Below, in pieces: positions 17,980-26,969 of a stretch of DNA of 64,000 nucleotides. How positions within the stretch are numbered: the first letter of the stretch is position 1; the number at the start of each line of letters is the position of its first letter. The translations under genes and the position numbers were made by a program. Below the pieces are notes generated by a model that was not told the DNA's origin, made no database searches, and worked only from the letters and a program-made list of their open reading frames with translations. The stretch spans positions 1,488,001 through 1,552,000 of the forward strand of contig NZ_CP037423.1 in NCBI RefSeq assembly GCF_007754155.1, read 5' to 3'. The DNA comes from Stieleria neptunia. Its GTDB lineage: Bacteria > Planctomycetota > Planctomycetia > Pirellulales > Pirellulaceae.

Positions 17980-18626
17980 GTGTATCGGGCGGACGCAAGG
18001 TTTTTTGCCTCGGGCTTTCTCGGACCGGAACGACCTCGCTCTGCTTGGGACTGGAAGCGTTGGGGCTAAAGACGAAGCATTTTCCATTCGAGCTTTTTGC
18101 GCGACCGGAAGTTATTTGGGCGCAGAAGTTCTACCCAAAAATCAAGCGGAGCTTGTCTAGGCGTTGGCAGTTGCGAAAAGAGTTGAAGGCGCTCAGGCTG
18201 CATGACCCTGTCGTCACACTCAATTCTTATGACGCTTTCGGGGATTTGCCAATTCCACTCTTTTTCAAGGAGCTGGACGGGGCCTTTCCAGATGCGAAGT
18301 TTATATACACGACGCGTCAAATCGATAGCTGGTTGGATAGCATGGAATGGTTGCTCGAACGCGGCCGTTACGAACGTGGGTGGACTACTGGTGAACTAGC
18401 CGACGAAATGCACTTTGCCATCTACAACTCAGCTCGATTTGATAAACCAAGATTAGCGAAAGCGTTTTTGGACCATGAGCAATGTGTCCGCGAGCACTTC
18501 GACGGCCGCGAAGGCAAGCTTTGCACGATTGATATTTCACGCGGAGAGTTGACGTTTGAGAGGATTTGTCAATTCCTCGGCCTCCCCGTTCCATCGGGTC
18601 CATTTCCAACTGCAAACGCAAAATGA
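17976..18626 (+). CDS. Sulfotransferase family protein
   Basis: 216 residues. The 5'-phosphosulfate loop is at the N-terminus (KVFCLGLSRTGTTSLCLGLE, residues 8-27). A helix and FPDAKFIYTTRQIDSWLDSM correspond to the 3'-phosphate-binding strand of PAPS-dependent sulfotransferases. The C-terminal FERICQFLGLPVPS is also family-typical. It would transfer sulfate from PAPS to a sugar hydroxyl of the growing polysaccharide, giving a sulfated polymer, which fits a marine planctomycete. It overlaps the GT8 stop and the next GT2 start by four bases each (ATGA). Confidence 0.88.
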   Translation: MSVSGGRKVFCLGLSRTGTTSLCLGLEALGLKTKHFPFELFARPEVIWAQKFYPKIKRSLSRRWQLRKELKALRLHDPVVTLNSYDAFGDLPIPLFFKELDGAFPDAKFIYTTRQIDSWLDSMEWLLERGRYERGWTTGELADEMHFAIYNSARFDKPRLAKAFLDHEQCVREHFDGREGKLCTIDISRGELTFERICQFLGLPVPSGPFPTANAK

Positions 18627-19468
18627 GCAGCATTAGCCCACAAAAGATGTCGGTTGTTATTCCGACCTATAACCGCACTGACGACCTTTGCCGCTGCCTG
18701 GAGTGCTTGGCTCCCTACTTCGCTGAAGATCGTGGCTGCAGCGACTCGTTTGCGGTCGAGGTGATCGTTAGTGACGACGCTTGTGACAAGTCTTTGGAAA
18801 TGTTGCTTGCAGATCGATTTTCATGGTGCCGATACTTCACAGGGCCAGGGCAGGGGCCTGCAGCGAACCGAAATAGTGGAGCACGCCACGCTAGGGGAGA
18901 CTGGCTCGTTTTTACAGACGATGATTGCTTACCTCGGCCCGGCTGGATAGACGCGTACGCGAAGTATACCGGGGAGTTTGATGTGCTCGAGGGCAAGACG
19001 ACCTCGAATCGGAAGCGAGTGCGGCTCAGTGAGACGGCTCCCATAAACGAATACGGTGGCTGCCTTTGGTCCTGCAATTTTGCGATACGGAGGAGTTTGT
19101 TTGTCGAATTGGACGGCTTTGATGAAGAATACTTGTTCTGGAAAGAAGACCAGGACCTGCAGCAACGCATCCTCAAATCAGGAAGGGTAATAAAGTTTCT
19201 TCCTGACGCATGTGTAGTTCACCCGTGGAAAGCGCCCCGTGCAATATCAAAGGAGCACATGGTTTTCGCTGCCACCCGGATGTTCTGGGAGAAGCACGAA
19301 GCGAAACCAAGCAGTGAAGCCGCGTATTTCATTAGAGCCGGAGTTGCCAGCTTTGTAAAAGTTACACTGCCGGGAGTTTGGAGATACAGTGGAAAAGGGG
19401 TGCCCTATGCAGCGTTGCTGAACCTCGCATGGATCACCGAGGGGCTACGGGTGCTGGTAAGGAAGTAG
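18623..19468 (+). CDS. Glycosyltransferase family 2
   Basis: 281 residues. The GT-A N-terminus is MSVVIPTYNRTDDLCRCLE, followed by VEVIVSDDACD, the GPAANRNSGARHARGDWLVF donor-binding stretch, and the DxD-type TDDDCLPRPGW. EYLFWKEDQDLQQRILKSG contains the ED motif for the catalytic base. The start at 18623 overlaps the sulfotransferase stop (ATGA); a longer frame from 18566 is not needed. It likely adds one sugar of the repeat unit at the cytoplasmic face. A short hydrophobic C-terminus may associate with the membrane. Confidence 0.92.
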   Translation: MSSISPQKMSVVIPTYNRTDDLCRCLECLAPYFAEDRGCSDSFAVEVIVSDDACDKSLEMLLADRFSWCRYFTGPGQGPAANRNSGARHARGDWLVFTDDDCLPRPGWIDAYAKYTGEFDVLEGKTTSNRKRVRLSETAPINEYGGCLWSCNFAIRRSLFVELDGFDEEYLFWKEDQDLQQRILKSGRVIKFLPDACVVHPWKAPRAISKEHMVFAATRMFWEKHEAKPSSEAAYFIRAGVASFVKVTLPGVWRYSGKGVPYAALLNLAWITEGLRVLVRK

Positions 19469-19922
19469 ACGTAACGCACATGAACGTTAAAGAAAACAAG
19501 ATAAGAACACAGGTTCGTCGTGCAGAAGTCTTATGTGGCTGGGCAGCCGACTGCGACTGAAAGCGGGTGTGCATTTTGCATCGATCCGTCTGGGGTGCAG
19601 CCTTCGCGACGGGGAAGAGATTCGTGCCTACCAACAATCGCTAAGTTGCAAGTGTCGAAGGCTTGTCCCGCAGGCAACTTTTCCTGCAGGCGGATCGGCA
19701 ACAGATGCGTACTGTAGCTATTCCTAGCTTCGCTTTAACGGACGGGGCCTGCCGTAAACTCGTAAATGGACGCGGCAATGACGGCATGCTCGCTCTAGCG
19801 TTGCGTCTCCGCGAGATCGCAGTGGGCTCCTAAGCACGAAGGTCTCGTGGGATCCAGGACAAATTGCTTTCCTGGGCGGGAGTTGCGACAGTGACGCATA
19901 CAAACACCAGCATTGTCATATC
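19469..19922. other. Intergenic region, no gene seen
   Basis: About 450 bases between two polysaccharide genes. All frames are short and none resembles a known family. No hairpin or repeat shared with other parts of the window was found. Confidence 0.5.
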
Positions 19923-19931
19923 TTGAAAAGC

Positions 19932-20468
19932 ATGTTCCGAGAAAACTTATGCAACTTTCGCATTTACTTGGCGAACTGCATTGTAAATCAGGTGCCATCG
20001 CACGGCTTTCGCCTGATGTTCTATCGCAGGATTATGCAGTTCAATATTGGCAAAGGAAGTGCAGTGCATTTAGCCTGCCGCTTCGATGCCAAGTCGAATT
20101 TCACGATGGGGCGACACTCCGTCCTCAATCGCGGCTGCCGCATTGACACGCGTGGTGGAGTAAGGGTCGGTGAAAACGTCTCGGTGAGCGAAGATGTCGT
20201 TATCCTAACCGCAAGCCACGATCCGCAGTCAAGCTCCTTCGCGGGGAGGCATGCTGAAGTCACGGTCGATGATTACGCATGGATTGGCACGCGAGCCATG
20301 CTACTGCCTGGTGTTCACGTAGGGCGAGGAGCAGTCGTGGCCGCTGGCAGTGTGGTCACAAGAAATGTAGCCCCTATGATGATAGTCGCCGGCACGCCTG
20401 CACGTGAAATTGGAAGACGTCATTGCGAGCTAAAGTACCATATTGATTATCGACGCTCATGGCATTGA
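19932..20468 (+). CDS. Left-handed beta-helix acyltransferase (hexapeptide repeat)
   Basis: 178 residues from the ATG at 19932 (a TTG at 19923 adds three). Hexapeptide-repeat turns are visible from about 60 on: GRHSVLNRGCRIDTRG, VRVGENVSVSEDVVILTASH, then WIGTRAMLLPGVHVGRGAVV and AAGSVVTRNVAPMMIVAGTP. The HDP after TAS is the family's active-site histidine region. It resembles the CatB/WcaF-like acetyltransferases that O-acetylate a sugar of the polymer using acetyl-CoA, working as a trimer in the cytoplasm. It stands apart from its neighbours by gaps of several hundred bases. Confidence 0.9.
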   Translation: MFRENLCNFRIYLANCIVNQVPSHGFRLMFYRRIMQFNIGKGSAVHLACRFDAKSNFTMGRHSVLNRGCRIDTRGGVRVGENVSVSEDVVILTASHDPQSSSFAGRHAEVTVDDYAWIGTRAMLLPGVHVGRGAVVAAGSVVTRNVAPMMIVAGTPAREIGRRHCELKYHIDYRRSWH

Positions 20469-20751
20469 GGGTAGCGAATTCACGACATGTCCGTGACAAG
20501 ACAACTCTCCTCTGCTTGCAATTCAGACGCGATACCGGTATCGGGCTGCAATCGCATTGGTCGCGATGACCTGTGCATCATTCCGCAGGGCAGACCGAGC
20601 TATTCGAGAGGAATGCTTCTCCAGAGTCGCTCAAAAGCAGTTCGCTTCACCTAACCGATATGGAATTCTGGAACAGCCATTGCACGCAATAGAATGCATC
20701 TGGCCAGCGGGATGTTTTCTCAGCTATTCACTGTTCGATGACATCGAAAAT
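20469..20751. other. Intergenic region, start of next gene uncertain
   Basis: About 280 bases. The frame of the next gene is open back to 20557, but the extra residues (cysteine-rich, ending SLFDDIENMASHGSG) do not look like the start of a GT-B fold, so I treat the region as upstream sequence. Confidence 0.4.
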
Positions 20752-21972
20752 ATGGCAAGTCACGGGTCGGGCATGAACCACATCCGACAGAAATCACAAA
20801 CTCCTACGAAAAGTGCACGGCGATTGACGATCGTCTTTCTATGCGGGAGCCTCGAACCGGGGCGTGATGGTGTGGGTGACTATACACGGCGCCTGGCTGC
20901 CGAGTGTATCCGACAGGGTCATGATGCCTTGGTTATTGCGCTTTGCGATCGCGAAGACCCTCTATTCAGTGACTCGAAGTGTGAAATCGAGAAGCATCAA
21001 AGCGACCAGGGCACCGCCGTTCGATGCGTCCGTTGGTCGAGAAATGACGGTTGGGCGCGGAAGACGAGACGGCTCGCTCAGATTCTTCGGCAGGAGTCAC
21101 CCGATGTGATTAGCATTCAATTTGTCCCTTACTCCTTCAACGCAAGAGGCCTTCCCTTTCAGTTCCTGCGATGCTTTTGGAAATGCAGAGCGGTGGTAGG
21201 GGGGCGATGGCACATCATGTTTCATGAGCTTTGGATTGGGCCTCAAGAGGGAAAGCCACTATCGAGTCGGGTCATATCTCGATTGCAGCGTTCGGTGGTC
21301 CGTCAACTGCGACTGTGCGATGTCGTGCACACACACCTTCCTGTGTACAGGGAGGCATTGGCACAATGCGGGATCAACGCAAGTCCACTGCCCCTATTCA
21401 GTAACATCGCACGTAGTACGCAGTTTGTGGGCAATAGGGCCATCAACGGTGTTGTAAATATTGGATTCTTTTCGCAGCAGGATCCAGTCGCAGAGGTTCG
21501 TGACTGGATAGTTACATTTACCGAGGATGCCGAGAAAGGCGGGAGCAGTGTTTGCCTCCACCTTGCGGGGGCGCGGGGAAGCGCAGCGGAGAGCTATTGG
21601 CGGAAAAGTCTTGCCGGCAAAGCCGAGGTCGCTGTTCATGGGTGGATGGTGCCTGAAGAACTCTCGGTCTACCTGAGGTCGATGGATCTCGGGATAACCA
21701 CCGTGCCGCGGCATGCGATTGGGAAGAGTGGCAGCGTTGCGGCTTTTTTTGAGCATGGCACTCCGGTCGCAGCACCAGTTACTTCCGTTGCTCATCCACA
21801 TACTGGGCTGTTCATCGAACGCGAACACAAAATGGTCCTCAATAGCTTTGCTGACCTGAAGAAGTTTGAAAGACGCCCCTCAGAAGAGCCAACGAAGCTC
21901 ACGTCCATTTGCCATGAGTTCCTCAATTCAATGTACATCGCGTCAAGTCAACACATAAGGCAACCGTTCTAG
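20752..21972 (+). CDS. Glycosyltransferase, GT-B fold (GT4-like)
   Basis: 406 residues from the ATG at 20752; an ATG at 20773 (MNHIRQKS) is equally possible. The first beta strand and glycine loop are RLTIVFLCGSLEPGRDGVGDYTRRLA. The acceptor domain continues with DVISIQFVPYSFNARG, and the second Rossmann domain has VNIGFFSQQD, VAVHGWMVPEELSVYLRSMD and GKSGSVAAFFEHGTPV, the nucleotide-sugar pocket. The E-x7-E motif is not canonical, so donor class is unclear. The stop is two bases before the acyltransferase-3 gene. Confidence 0.75.
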   Translation: MASHGSGMNHIRQKSQTPTKSARRLTIVFLCGSLEPGRDGVGDYTRRLAAECIRQGHDALVIALCDREDPLFSDSKCEIEKHQSDQGTAVRCVRWSRNDGWARKTRRLAQILRQESPDVISIQFVPYSFNARGLPFQFLRCFWKCRAVVGGRWHIMFHELWIGPQEGKPLSSRVISRLQRSVVRQLRLCDVVHTHLPVYREALAQCGINASPLPLFSNIARSTQFVGNRAINGVVNIGFFSQQDPVAEVRDWIVTFTEDAEKGGSSVCLHLAGARGSAAESYWRKSLAGKAEVAVHGWMVPEELSVYLRSMDLGITTVPRHAIGKSGSVAAFFEHGTPVAAPVTSVAHPHTGLFIEREHKMVLNSFADLKKFERRPSEEPTKLTSICHEFLNSMYIASSQHIRQPF

Positions 21973-21974
21973 AC

Positions 21975-23093
21975 ATGACAGGTCAGATATCACGTTCGTA
22001 CTCTGCGTTTCTGGATGTCATTCGGCTCTATGCTGCTTTATCAGTGTTCGCCGGTCACGCTGAGTTCGGCTGGTTCGGCAAAGTGCGTTTGCCGTTTTTC
22101 ATGGACACGCATGATGCAGTTGTGATGTTTTTTGTTTTGTCGGGCTATGTCATTGCCTATTCCCAACAGGTCAATAAACGTGAATTGGCTAGTTTTATTC
22201 AAGCTAGGGTGTCCCGTCTTTATGCAACAGTCATTCCGGCCATCGGTCTTTCGATTGTTGCGACAATCGCGTTGGATCAGCTGAGCCCAGATCTTTGCGT
22301 CAGTATTGCGAAGCCGTACGACTTCATCAGGTACCTTGTTACACTAGGGTTTATGCAAAGCGTTTGGTTTCGCCATTTGTCGCCGTCGATCAATGGGGCA
22401 TTCTGGTCGTTGAGTTACGAATTTGCATACTACATGCTGTTTGCAGTCACGACGCTGACGAATAATTGGAAGACGCGGGCTTTCGCAACATTGGTTGTCG
22501 CTGCGATCGCAGGGCCAGGGATCATGCTGCTGCTCCCGGCTTGGCTCTTAGGAGTCTTCGCGTTCCACGCGAAGAGGTTCAGGTTCACGAGATTCACAAC
22601 CGTAATCGTTGCATTCGTGTCAGCTGTGATCGTCGCTTACGCTACTCTTTCCGGATGGCGTTTTCCTTTGCAGCCAGGAACACCTCCGCTGAATTTTTCT
22701 AGCAGCTTCATTTCCGATAACATTCTTGCTATCGGCATTGCGGGGGCATTGGTCGTCGCAGAGAAGGTGTTTTGGTTTGACATTAACGGGGCGTTCGCGA
22801 AGTGGATAAGAAGAGCTGGAGACCTGACATTTCCTATCTATCTATTCCATTTCCCAGTCCTGGTCCTGTTCGCAGCGGCAGGAGGCGCGGTAAGCGTTGA
22901 GTCTGGCCCGTCAAATACTGGCGGATTGGTCCTTGCGTTCGTTTTCACGATCGCACTCTCAATATTTTCTGACTATTTCCAACCAAGCATTTCTCGATTG
23001 ATCAAGTCTTGCTTTGCGGTGATTCGCAATTCATTGTTAAAGCAAAGAATGCGAAGGGTCCTTGCGACGCCAAAACAAAAAGTAAACAGATAG
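21975..23093 (+). CDS. Acyltransferase 3 family membrane protein (OafA-like)
   Basis: 372 residues with about ten hydrophobic segments. The family signature at the N-terminus is FLDVIRLYAALSVFAGHAEF, with the catalytic His in AGHAE, followed by DAVVMFFVLSGYVIAYS and FIQARVSRLYATVIPA. SINGAFWSLSYEFAYYMLF is the conserved WSLSYE segment. Members O-acetylate sugars of O-antigens or capsules across the membrane. It starts two bases after the preceding glycosyltransferase. The C-terminus ends in a basic tail. Confidence 0.93.
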   Translation: MTGQISRSYSAFLDVIRLYAALSVFAGHAEFGWFGKVRLPFFMDTHDAVVMFFVLSGYVIAYSQQVNKRELASFIQARVSRLYATVIPAIGLSIVATIALDQLSPDLCVSIAKPYDFIRYLVTLGFMQSVWFRHLSPSINGAFWSLSYEFAYYMLFAVTTLTNNWKTRAFATLVVAAIAGPGIMLLLPAWLLGVFAFHAKRFRFTRFTTVIVAFVSAVIVAYATLSGWRFPLQPGTPPLNFSSSFISDNILAIGIAGALVVAEKVFWFDINGAFAKWIRRAGDLTFPIYLFHFPVLVLFAAAGGAVSVESGPSNTGGLVLAFVFTIALSIFSDYFQPSISRLIKSCFAVIRNSLLKQRMRRVLATPKQKVNR

Positions 23094-23388
23094 TGAATTG
23101 GTGTGTCGCACCCGGAGGCAATGCACCCATAGGAGGTTTGCTCGAGAATCTTCGCAGGTGTTTTTGCAGGCGATTTTACGCGTTCCCTTGTCAGCATTGG
23201 GGCCTGCGCAGAGAGACTTGGCGCACGGCAAATCGCGGTGAGCGGCTGAGTTCGGTTGGGAATCCGCACTTGGCAGCGAAAGCACTTTGTTTTTTGGCGA
23301 CCCTGTATTCCATTGTAGCTGCGTCTGACAGCCTGCGGCGGATGGCGGGGACCACAATGATCGCGGAATACAGGAGAGTCTGAGACCG
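23094..23388. other. Intergenic region, no gene seen
   Basis: 295 bases between the acyltransferase-3 gene and the next glycosyltransferase-like gene. No repeat or hairpin recognised; frames through it are short. Confidence 0.45.
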
Positions 23389-24285
23389 ATGAAATCAAGA
23401 CGCACGTTGAGCGGCATCTGGAGTCTCCTTCGAGGTGCTCTAGGTTCGTTTCGCAACGAAGGGACGAGCTTGGCACTGACCGTTTTTAGCAAAGACCGTC
23501 CATTGCAGTTGGACGCCTTGCTCAGGTCAGTGAGAGAGCATCTCAGTGGCGATTTCGAGATCACTGTGTTGTGGAAGGCTAGCAATGAAGGATTCCTTGC
23601 GGCCTATGGCGATGTCTTCGGCCAGCTACGTGGCATGAACATTCGATCGATCGAAGAGAGTGAGTTTCTCAAAGATACGATTGAAGCTCTCGAGCAGACC
23701 CCCGCCGGTTCCGTGATGTTTCTTGTCGATGACATCTTGTTTATCCGTGAGTTTCGAACCGAGTGGTTGAAACGTTTTCGATTCATCAATGCTGTCCCAA
23801 GTACCCGCCTTGACTCTCAGGTAACGTACTGTCAACCACATGAATGTGAGTCTCCTGTTCCGCGTCTGAAGGCTGCTGGGTATGAACCTTGGAGGTCGTT
23901 CTCTTGGAGGGAAAGTATTGGAGGTTGGGCCATGCCGTTGGCCCTCGACGGAAATGTGTTTAGCCGTCGTGAGGTTGTTGCCCTCTTAAAAAGCATTGAA
24001 TGCAAGAACCCCAATTCTCTCGAAGCAGCGTTTGGACCGTATCGATTTTGGTTCAAATATAGAAAGGGCTATTGTTTGACCGAACGCTGCATTCAAAACT
24101 TTGCTTTAAATCGAGTCCAAACCGAGAACGAGACCTTCCCGTGTGGGGAGTACTCTTCGGAGGCGATGCTTGAAAAGTGGAATCAGGGATTCCGACTCGA
24201 CATCGAGAAGATGGCTGAAATTAAATCAAACAGCACACATATTGTCTGCGAGCCGGTTTTTGAATCGCGGCGGATGATTGCCTAG
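23389..24285 (+). CDS. Putative GT-A glycosyltransferase-like protein
   Basis: 298 residues. LALTVFSKDRPLQLDALLRSV (about 29-49), then FEITVLWKASNEG and SVMFLVDDILFIREF (about 107-121), give the layout of a GT-A fold: a first strand with a donor loop, then an Asp-rich VDD in place of the DxD. The rest (SWRESIGGWAMPLALDGNVFSR) matches similar uncharacterised proteins in polysaccharide loci. I cannot assign a CAZy family. Location inside the island supports a role in sugar transfer. Confidence 0.65.
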   Translation: MKSRRTLSGIWSLLRGALGSFRNEGTSLALTVFSKDRPLQLDALLRSVREHLSGDFEITVLWKASNEGFLAAYGDVFGQLRGMNIRSIEESEFLKDTIEALEQTPAGSVMFLVDDILFIREFRTEWLKRFRFINAVPSTRLDSQVTYCQPHECESPVPRLKAAGYEPWRSFSWRESIGGWAMPLALDGNVFSRREVVALLKSIECKNPNSLEAAFGPYRFWFKYRKGYCLTERCIQNFALNRVQTENETFPCGEYSSEAMLEKWNQGFRLDIEKMAEIKSNSTHIVCEPVFESRRMIA

Positions 24286-24599
24286 TTGACGATGCTGTTT
24301 CAGTATCTGATCGACGCGGTCGAATTGGCATGCCTGCCTGAGGAAAAAAACGGGGTTTCAAAAATTAGGGATTTCAATCGGTTTTTGGTTTTGCTGATTT
24401 CCATGTAGGTTTTATTTGGTCGGGATCGTTGATGAGATTCTCCAGTGCTTGCGCGGTGTGCGTGGCATTGGAGGATGAGCCTCAACGGCGTGTCCGCAAT
24501 CACTGGCACGGCAGTATCTGTCTCAGAAGTTCTCTGCTTGTGACCAAATCTAGATGAGATTGTTGTGCTTTCTGCCCGCGAACAACTGGTTGTGTTAAA
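24286..24599. other. Intergenic region, no gene seen
   Basis: 314 bases. A frame on the reverse strand overlaps it but continues into the next gene's antisense and is not convincing. A T-rich stretch lies at 24,335-24,420. Confidence 0.45.
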
Positions 24600-25625
24600 T
24601 TGAAAATCCTTTTTTTGTCGCACCGATTTTATCCCGAGATAGGCGGGATCGAGGTGAATTCCGAGATCCTGGCCGGTGAGTTTTCCCGTGCCGGTCACAG
24701 CGTGCGTTTGCTGACTTGGTCCGCGGGCGACGACAAGCCAGATTGGGAATTCGACGTGGTGCGTCAGCCAACACTCTCGGAGTTGATTGCCGCGCACCGA
24801 TGGTCGGATGTCGTCTATGAGAACAACATCTGCCTTCGGTTGTCATGGCCGGCGGCGCTTTTCCGTAAGAGGTCGGTGATTGCATTGCGGACGTGGTTGT
24901 CGGATGATTTAAGACGCAACTCGCTTCGGAAAACGGCGAAATCGATGTGGTTGCGTCGCGCCAATGGCGTCATTGCGGTCAGCGACAGTGTTCGCAAGCG
25001 ATGCTGGCTTCCGGCTGAGGTTATCGGCAATCCGTACCGGCACGACGTGTTCGTTGAATCTTCAGAAATCGAACGTAACGGAGATTTTGTTTTTCTCGGC
25101 CGTCTCGTGTCAGATAAAGGCGTTGACGACGCAATCGCTGCGTTTTACGAGATCAGGAAGACGCCGCAAGGTCGGGCAAGCACTCTTGCCATCATCGGTG
25201 ACGGGCCGGACCGTGAGCGATTGGAGTCAACCGTAAAGGAGTTGGGATTGACGGACTCCGTTACGTTCCACGGGGCACTGCAGGGTCAGGAGTTAGTAAG
25301 TACGCTTAACCGATTCAAATTCATCTGGATTCCTTCGAAATGGGAAGAGCCGTTCGGCAACGTCGCCCTCGAAGGCATGGCTTGCGGTTGCATTCCTATC
25401 GCATCAGATGGCGGTGGATTGCCGGATGCAGTCGGGGACGCTGGGATCGTTTTTCAGCGAGGCAACTTGGAGTCGATGATTCGAGAGAGCTTGGCGTTGA
25501 TGCAGGATCGTTCAAGGCAGCAGCATTATCGTGATACGGCGGTGTCGCATCTGGAAAAACATCGCCCCTCGGTCGTTGCCAGCAAGTATCTGAAGACGAT
25601 CGAAAACAGTGTCCAGTTGGGTTAG
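24600..25625 (+). CDS. Glycosyltransferase family 4
   Basis: 341 residues from a TTG start; no in-frame ATG is nearby and the protein begins right at the first strand (MKILFLSHRFYPEIGGIEVN). The second domain has FVFLGRLVSDKGVDDAIAAF, LAIIGDGPDRERLE, VTFHGAL and the nucleotide-sugar motif WEEPFGNVALEGMACG (E-x7-E). GT4 enzymes are retaining transferases using nucleoside-diphosphate sugars at the cytoplasmic face. It is 66 bases upstream of a second GT4 gene. Confidence 0.92.
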   Translation: MKILFLSHRFYPEIGGIEVNSEILAGEFSRAGHSVRLLTWSAGDDKPDWEFDVVRQPTLSELIAAHRWSDVVYENNICLRLSWPAALFRKRSVIALRTWLSDDLRRNSLRKTAKSMWLRRANGVIAVSDSVRKRCWLPAEVIGNPYRHDVFVESSEIERNGDFVFLGRLVSDKGVDDAIAAFYEIRKTPQGRASTLAIIGDGPDRERLESTVKELGLTDSVTFHGALQGQELVSTLNRFKFIWIPSKWEEPFGNVALEGMACGCIPIASDGGGLPDAVGDAGIVFQRGNLESMIRESLALMQDRSRQQHYRDTAVSHLEKHRPSVVASKYLKTIENSVQLG

Positions 25626-25691
25626 AAAGAATTCGTTGGGCGGGAGCGTTCGAGCGCCGGCCTTTCCGCACATGTATCAACGTGATTGACC

Positions 25692-26969
25692 ATGCGATTG
25701 CCTGCTGAAGCAGACGATTCTGGAATTGTCCTGTCGCACCCCACTGGGAACGCCAACTCGCGTGGCGTACTTGGGGGGCTGTTGGCATCCGATCAGTTGG
25801 CAGCTTTCCATACCACGATCGCAACCTTTGACCGTGGTATTTGGGCACAACTCGGAAAGACTCGCCTGGGGCGAGACTTCGGGCGTCGCCGATTCGACGA
25901 GGCAGCCAAGGCGCGAACCCATCAGCGGCCCAGTCGGGAATTGGCCCGGATGGTCGCCGGGCGATTGGGGCTCGGATTTCTGACGCGACACGAGACAAGC
26001 TTATGTAGCGTGGACGCAGTTTATCGCGATCTTGATCGGCACGTTGCCCGCCGCATAGGCCGGAGCCAGTTCCGAGCCGTGTACTCGTATGAAGATGGGG
26101 CGCTCGAAACGTTTCGGACCGCAAAGTCGCTAGGGATCAAGTGTCTCTACGACCTGCCGATCGGCTATTGGAAATCGGCTCGCAAATTACTGGAAACCGA
26201 ACGAGAGCGTTGGCCCGAATGGGAGTCGACCATGCCGGGTTTCCGGGACTCGGACGAGAAACTTGCTTGCAAGGACGAGGAACTGCAGCTCGCCGATCGG
26301 ATTTATGTCGCGAGCCGATTTACAAAACAAACGTTGAGCGAATTTGATGGCCCTTTGGCCCCTGTTGAAGTGATTCCGTATGGCTTTCCTGATCCGGGAC
26401 CGCAGCGGAGCTTCGAAGACATTCATCACCGTCCGTTGAAACTGCTGTTTGTGGGCGGATTGTCCCAGCGGAAAGGAATCGCAGATGTGTTTGCGATTGC
26501 TGACCAACTCGGCGACGCGGTGGACTTAACCGTCGTTGGACGCAGTGCGGTGCAAAGTTGCAACGTCTTGAACGACGCGTTGGGGCGCCATCGATGGATT
26601 CCGAGTTTGCCACACGATGACGTGCTGCGGCTCATGCGAGAAAACGACGTGCTCTTGTTCCCCTCCTTATTCGAGGGATTCGGCTTGGTCATTACCGAGG
26701 CCATGTCGCAGGGGACGCCGGTCATCACGACGGATCGAACTGCAGGGCCGGATGTAATCACGTCAGGTGAGGATGGCTGGATCATCCCCGCGGGCAACAC
26801 GCCTGCGTTACGATCCGCCGTCGAGAATATCCTCGATGATCCTGACCAGATCGTGAGGATCAGCGAGAATGCACGTCAGACGGCGATGCGTCGGCCCTGG
26901 GAGACCTATGGGAAGACCCTGGCGACTGCGATCAAGACCTATCTGGAAACGGAAGTCGATGGCCAATAG
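25692..26969 (+). CDS. Glycosyltransferase family 4
   Basis: 425 residues from the ATG at 25692 (a TTG at 25686 adds two). The N-terminal domain is longer than usual for GT4. The C-terminal domain is standard: LKLLFVGGLSQRKGIADVF, VDLTVVGRSA, WIPSLPHDDVLRLM, and the donor motif FEGFGLVITEAMSQGTPV (E-x7-E). The last eleven bases overlap the start of the following polymerase gene, so the two are co-translated. Confidence 0.92.
   Translation: MRLPAEADDSGIVLSHPTGNANSRGVLGGLLASDQLAAFHTTIATFDRGIWAQLGKTRLGRDFGRRRFDEAAKARTHQRPSRELARMVAGRLGLGFLTRHETSLCSVDAVYRDLDRHVARRIGRSQFRAVYSYEDGALETFRTAKSLGIKCLYDLPIGYWKSARKLLETERERWPEWESTMPGFRDSDEKLACKDEELQLADRIYVASRFTKQTLSEFDGPLAPVEVIPYGFPDPGPQRSFEDIHHRPLKLLFVGGLSQRKGIADVFAIADQLGDAVDLTVVGRSAVQSCNVLNDALGRHRWIPSLPHDDVLRLMRENDVLLFPSLFEGFGLVITEAMSQGTPVITTDRTAGPDVITSGEDGWIIPAGNTPALRSAVENILDDPDQIVRISENARQTAMRRPWETYGKTLATAIKTYLETEVDGQ

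Noticed and set aside
20557..20751. N-terminal extension of the GT-B glycosyltransferase
   Set aside because: Extra residues do not fit the fold start; ATGs at 20752 and 20773 fit better.
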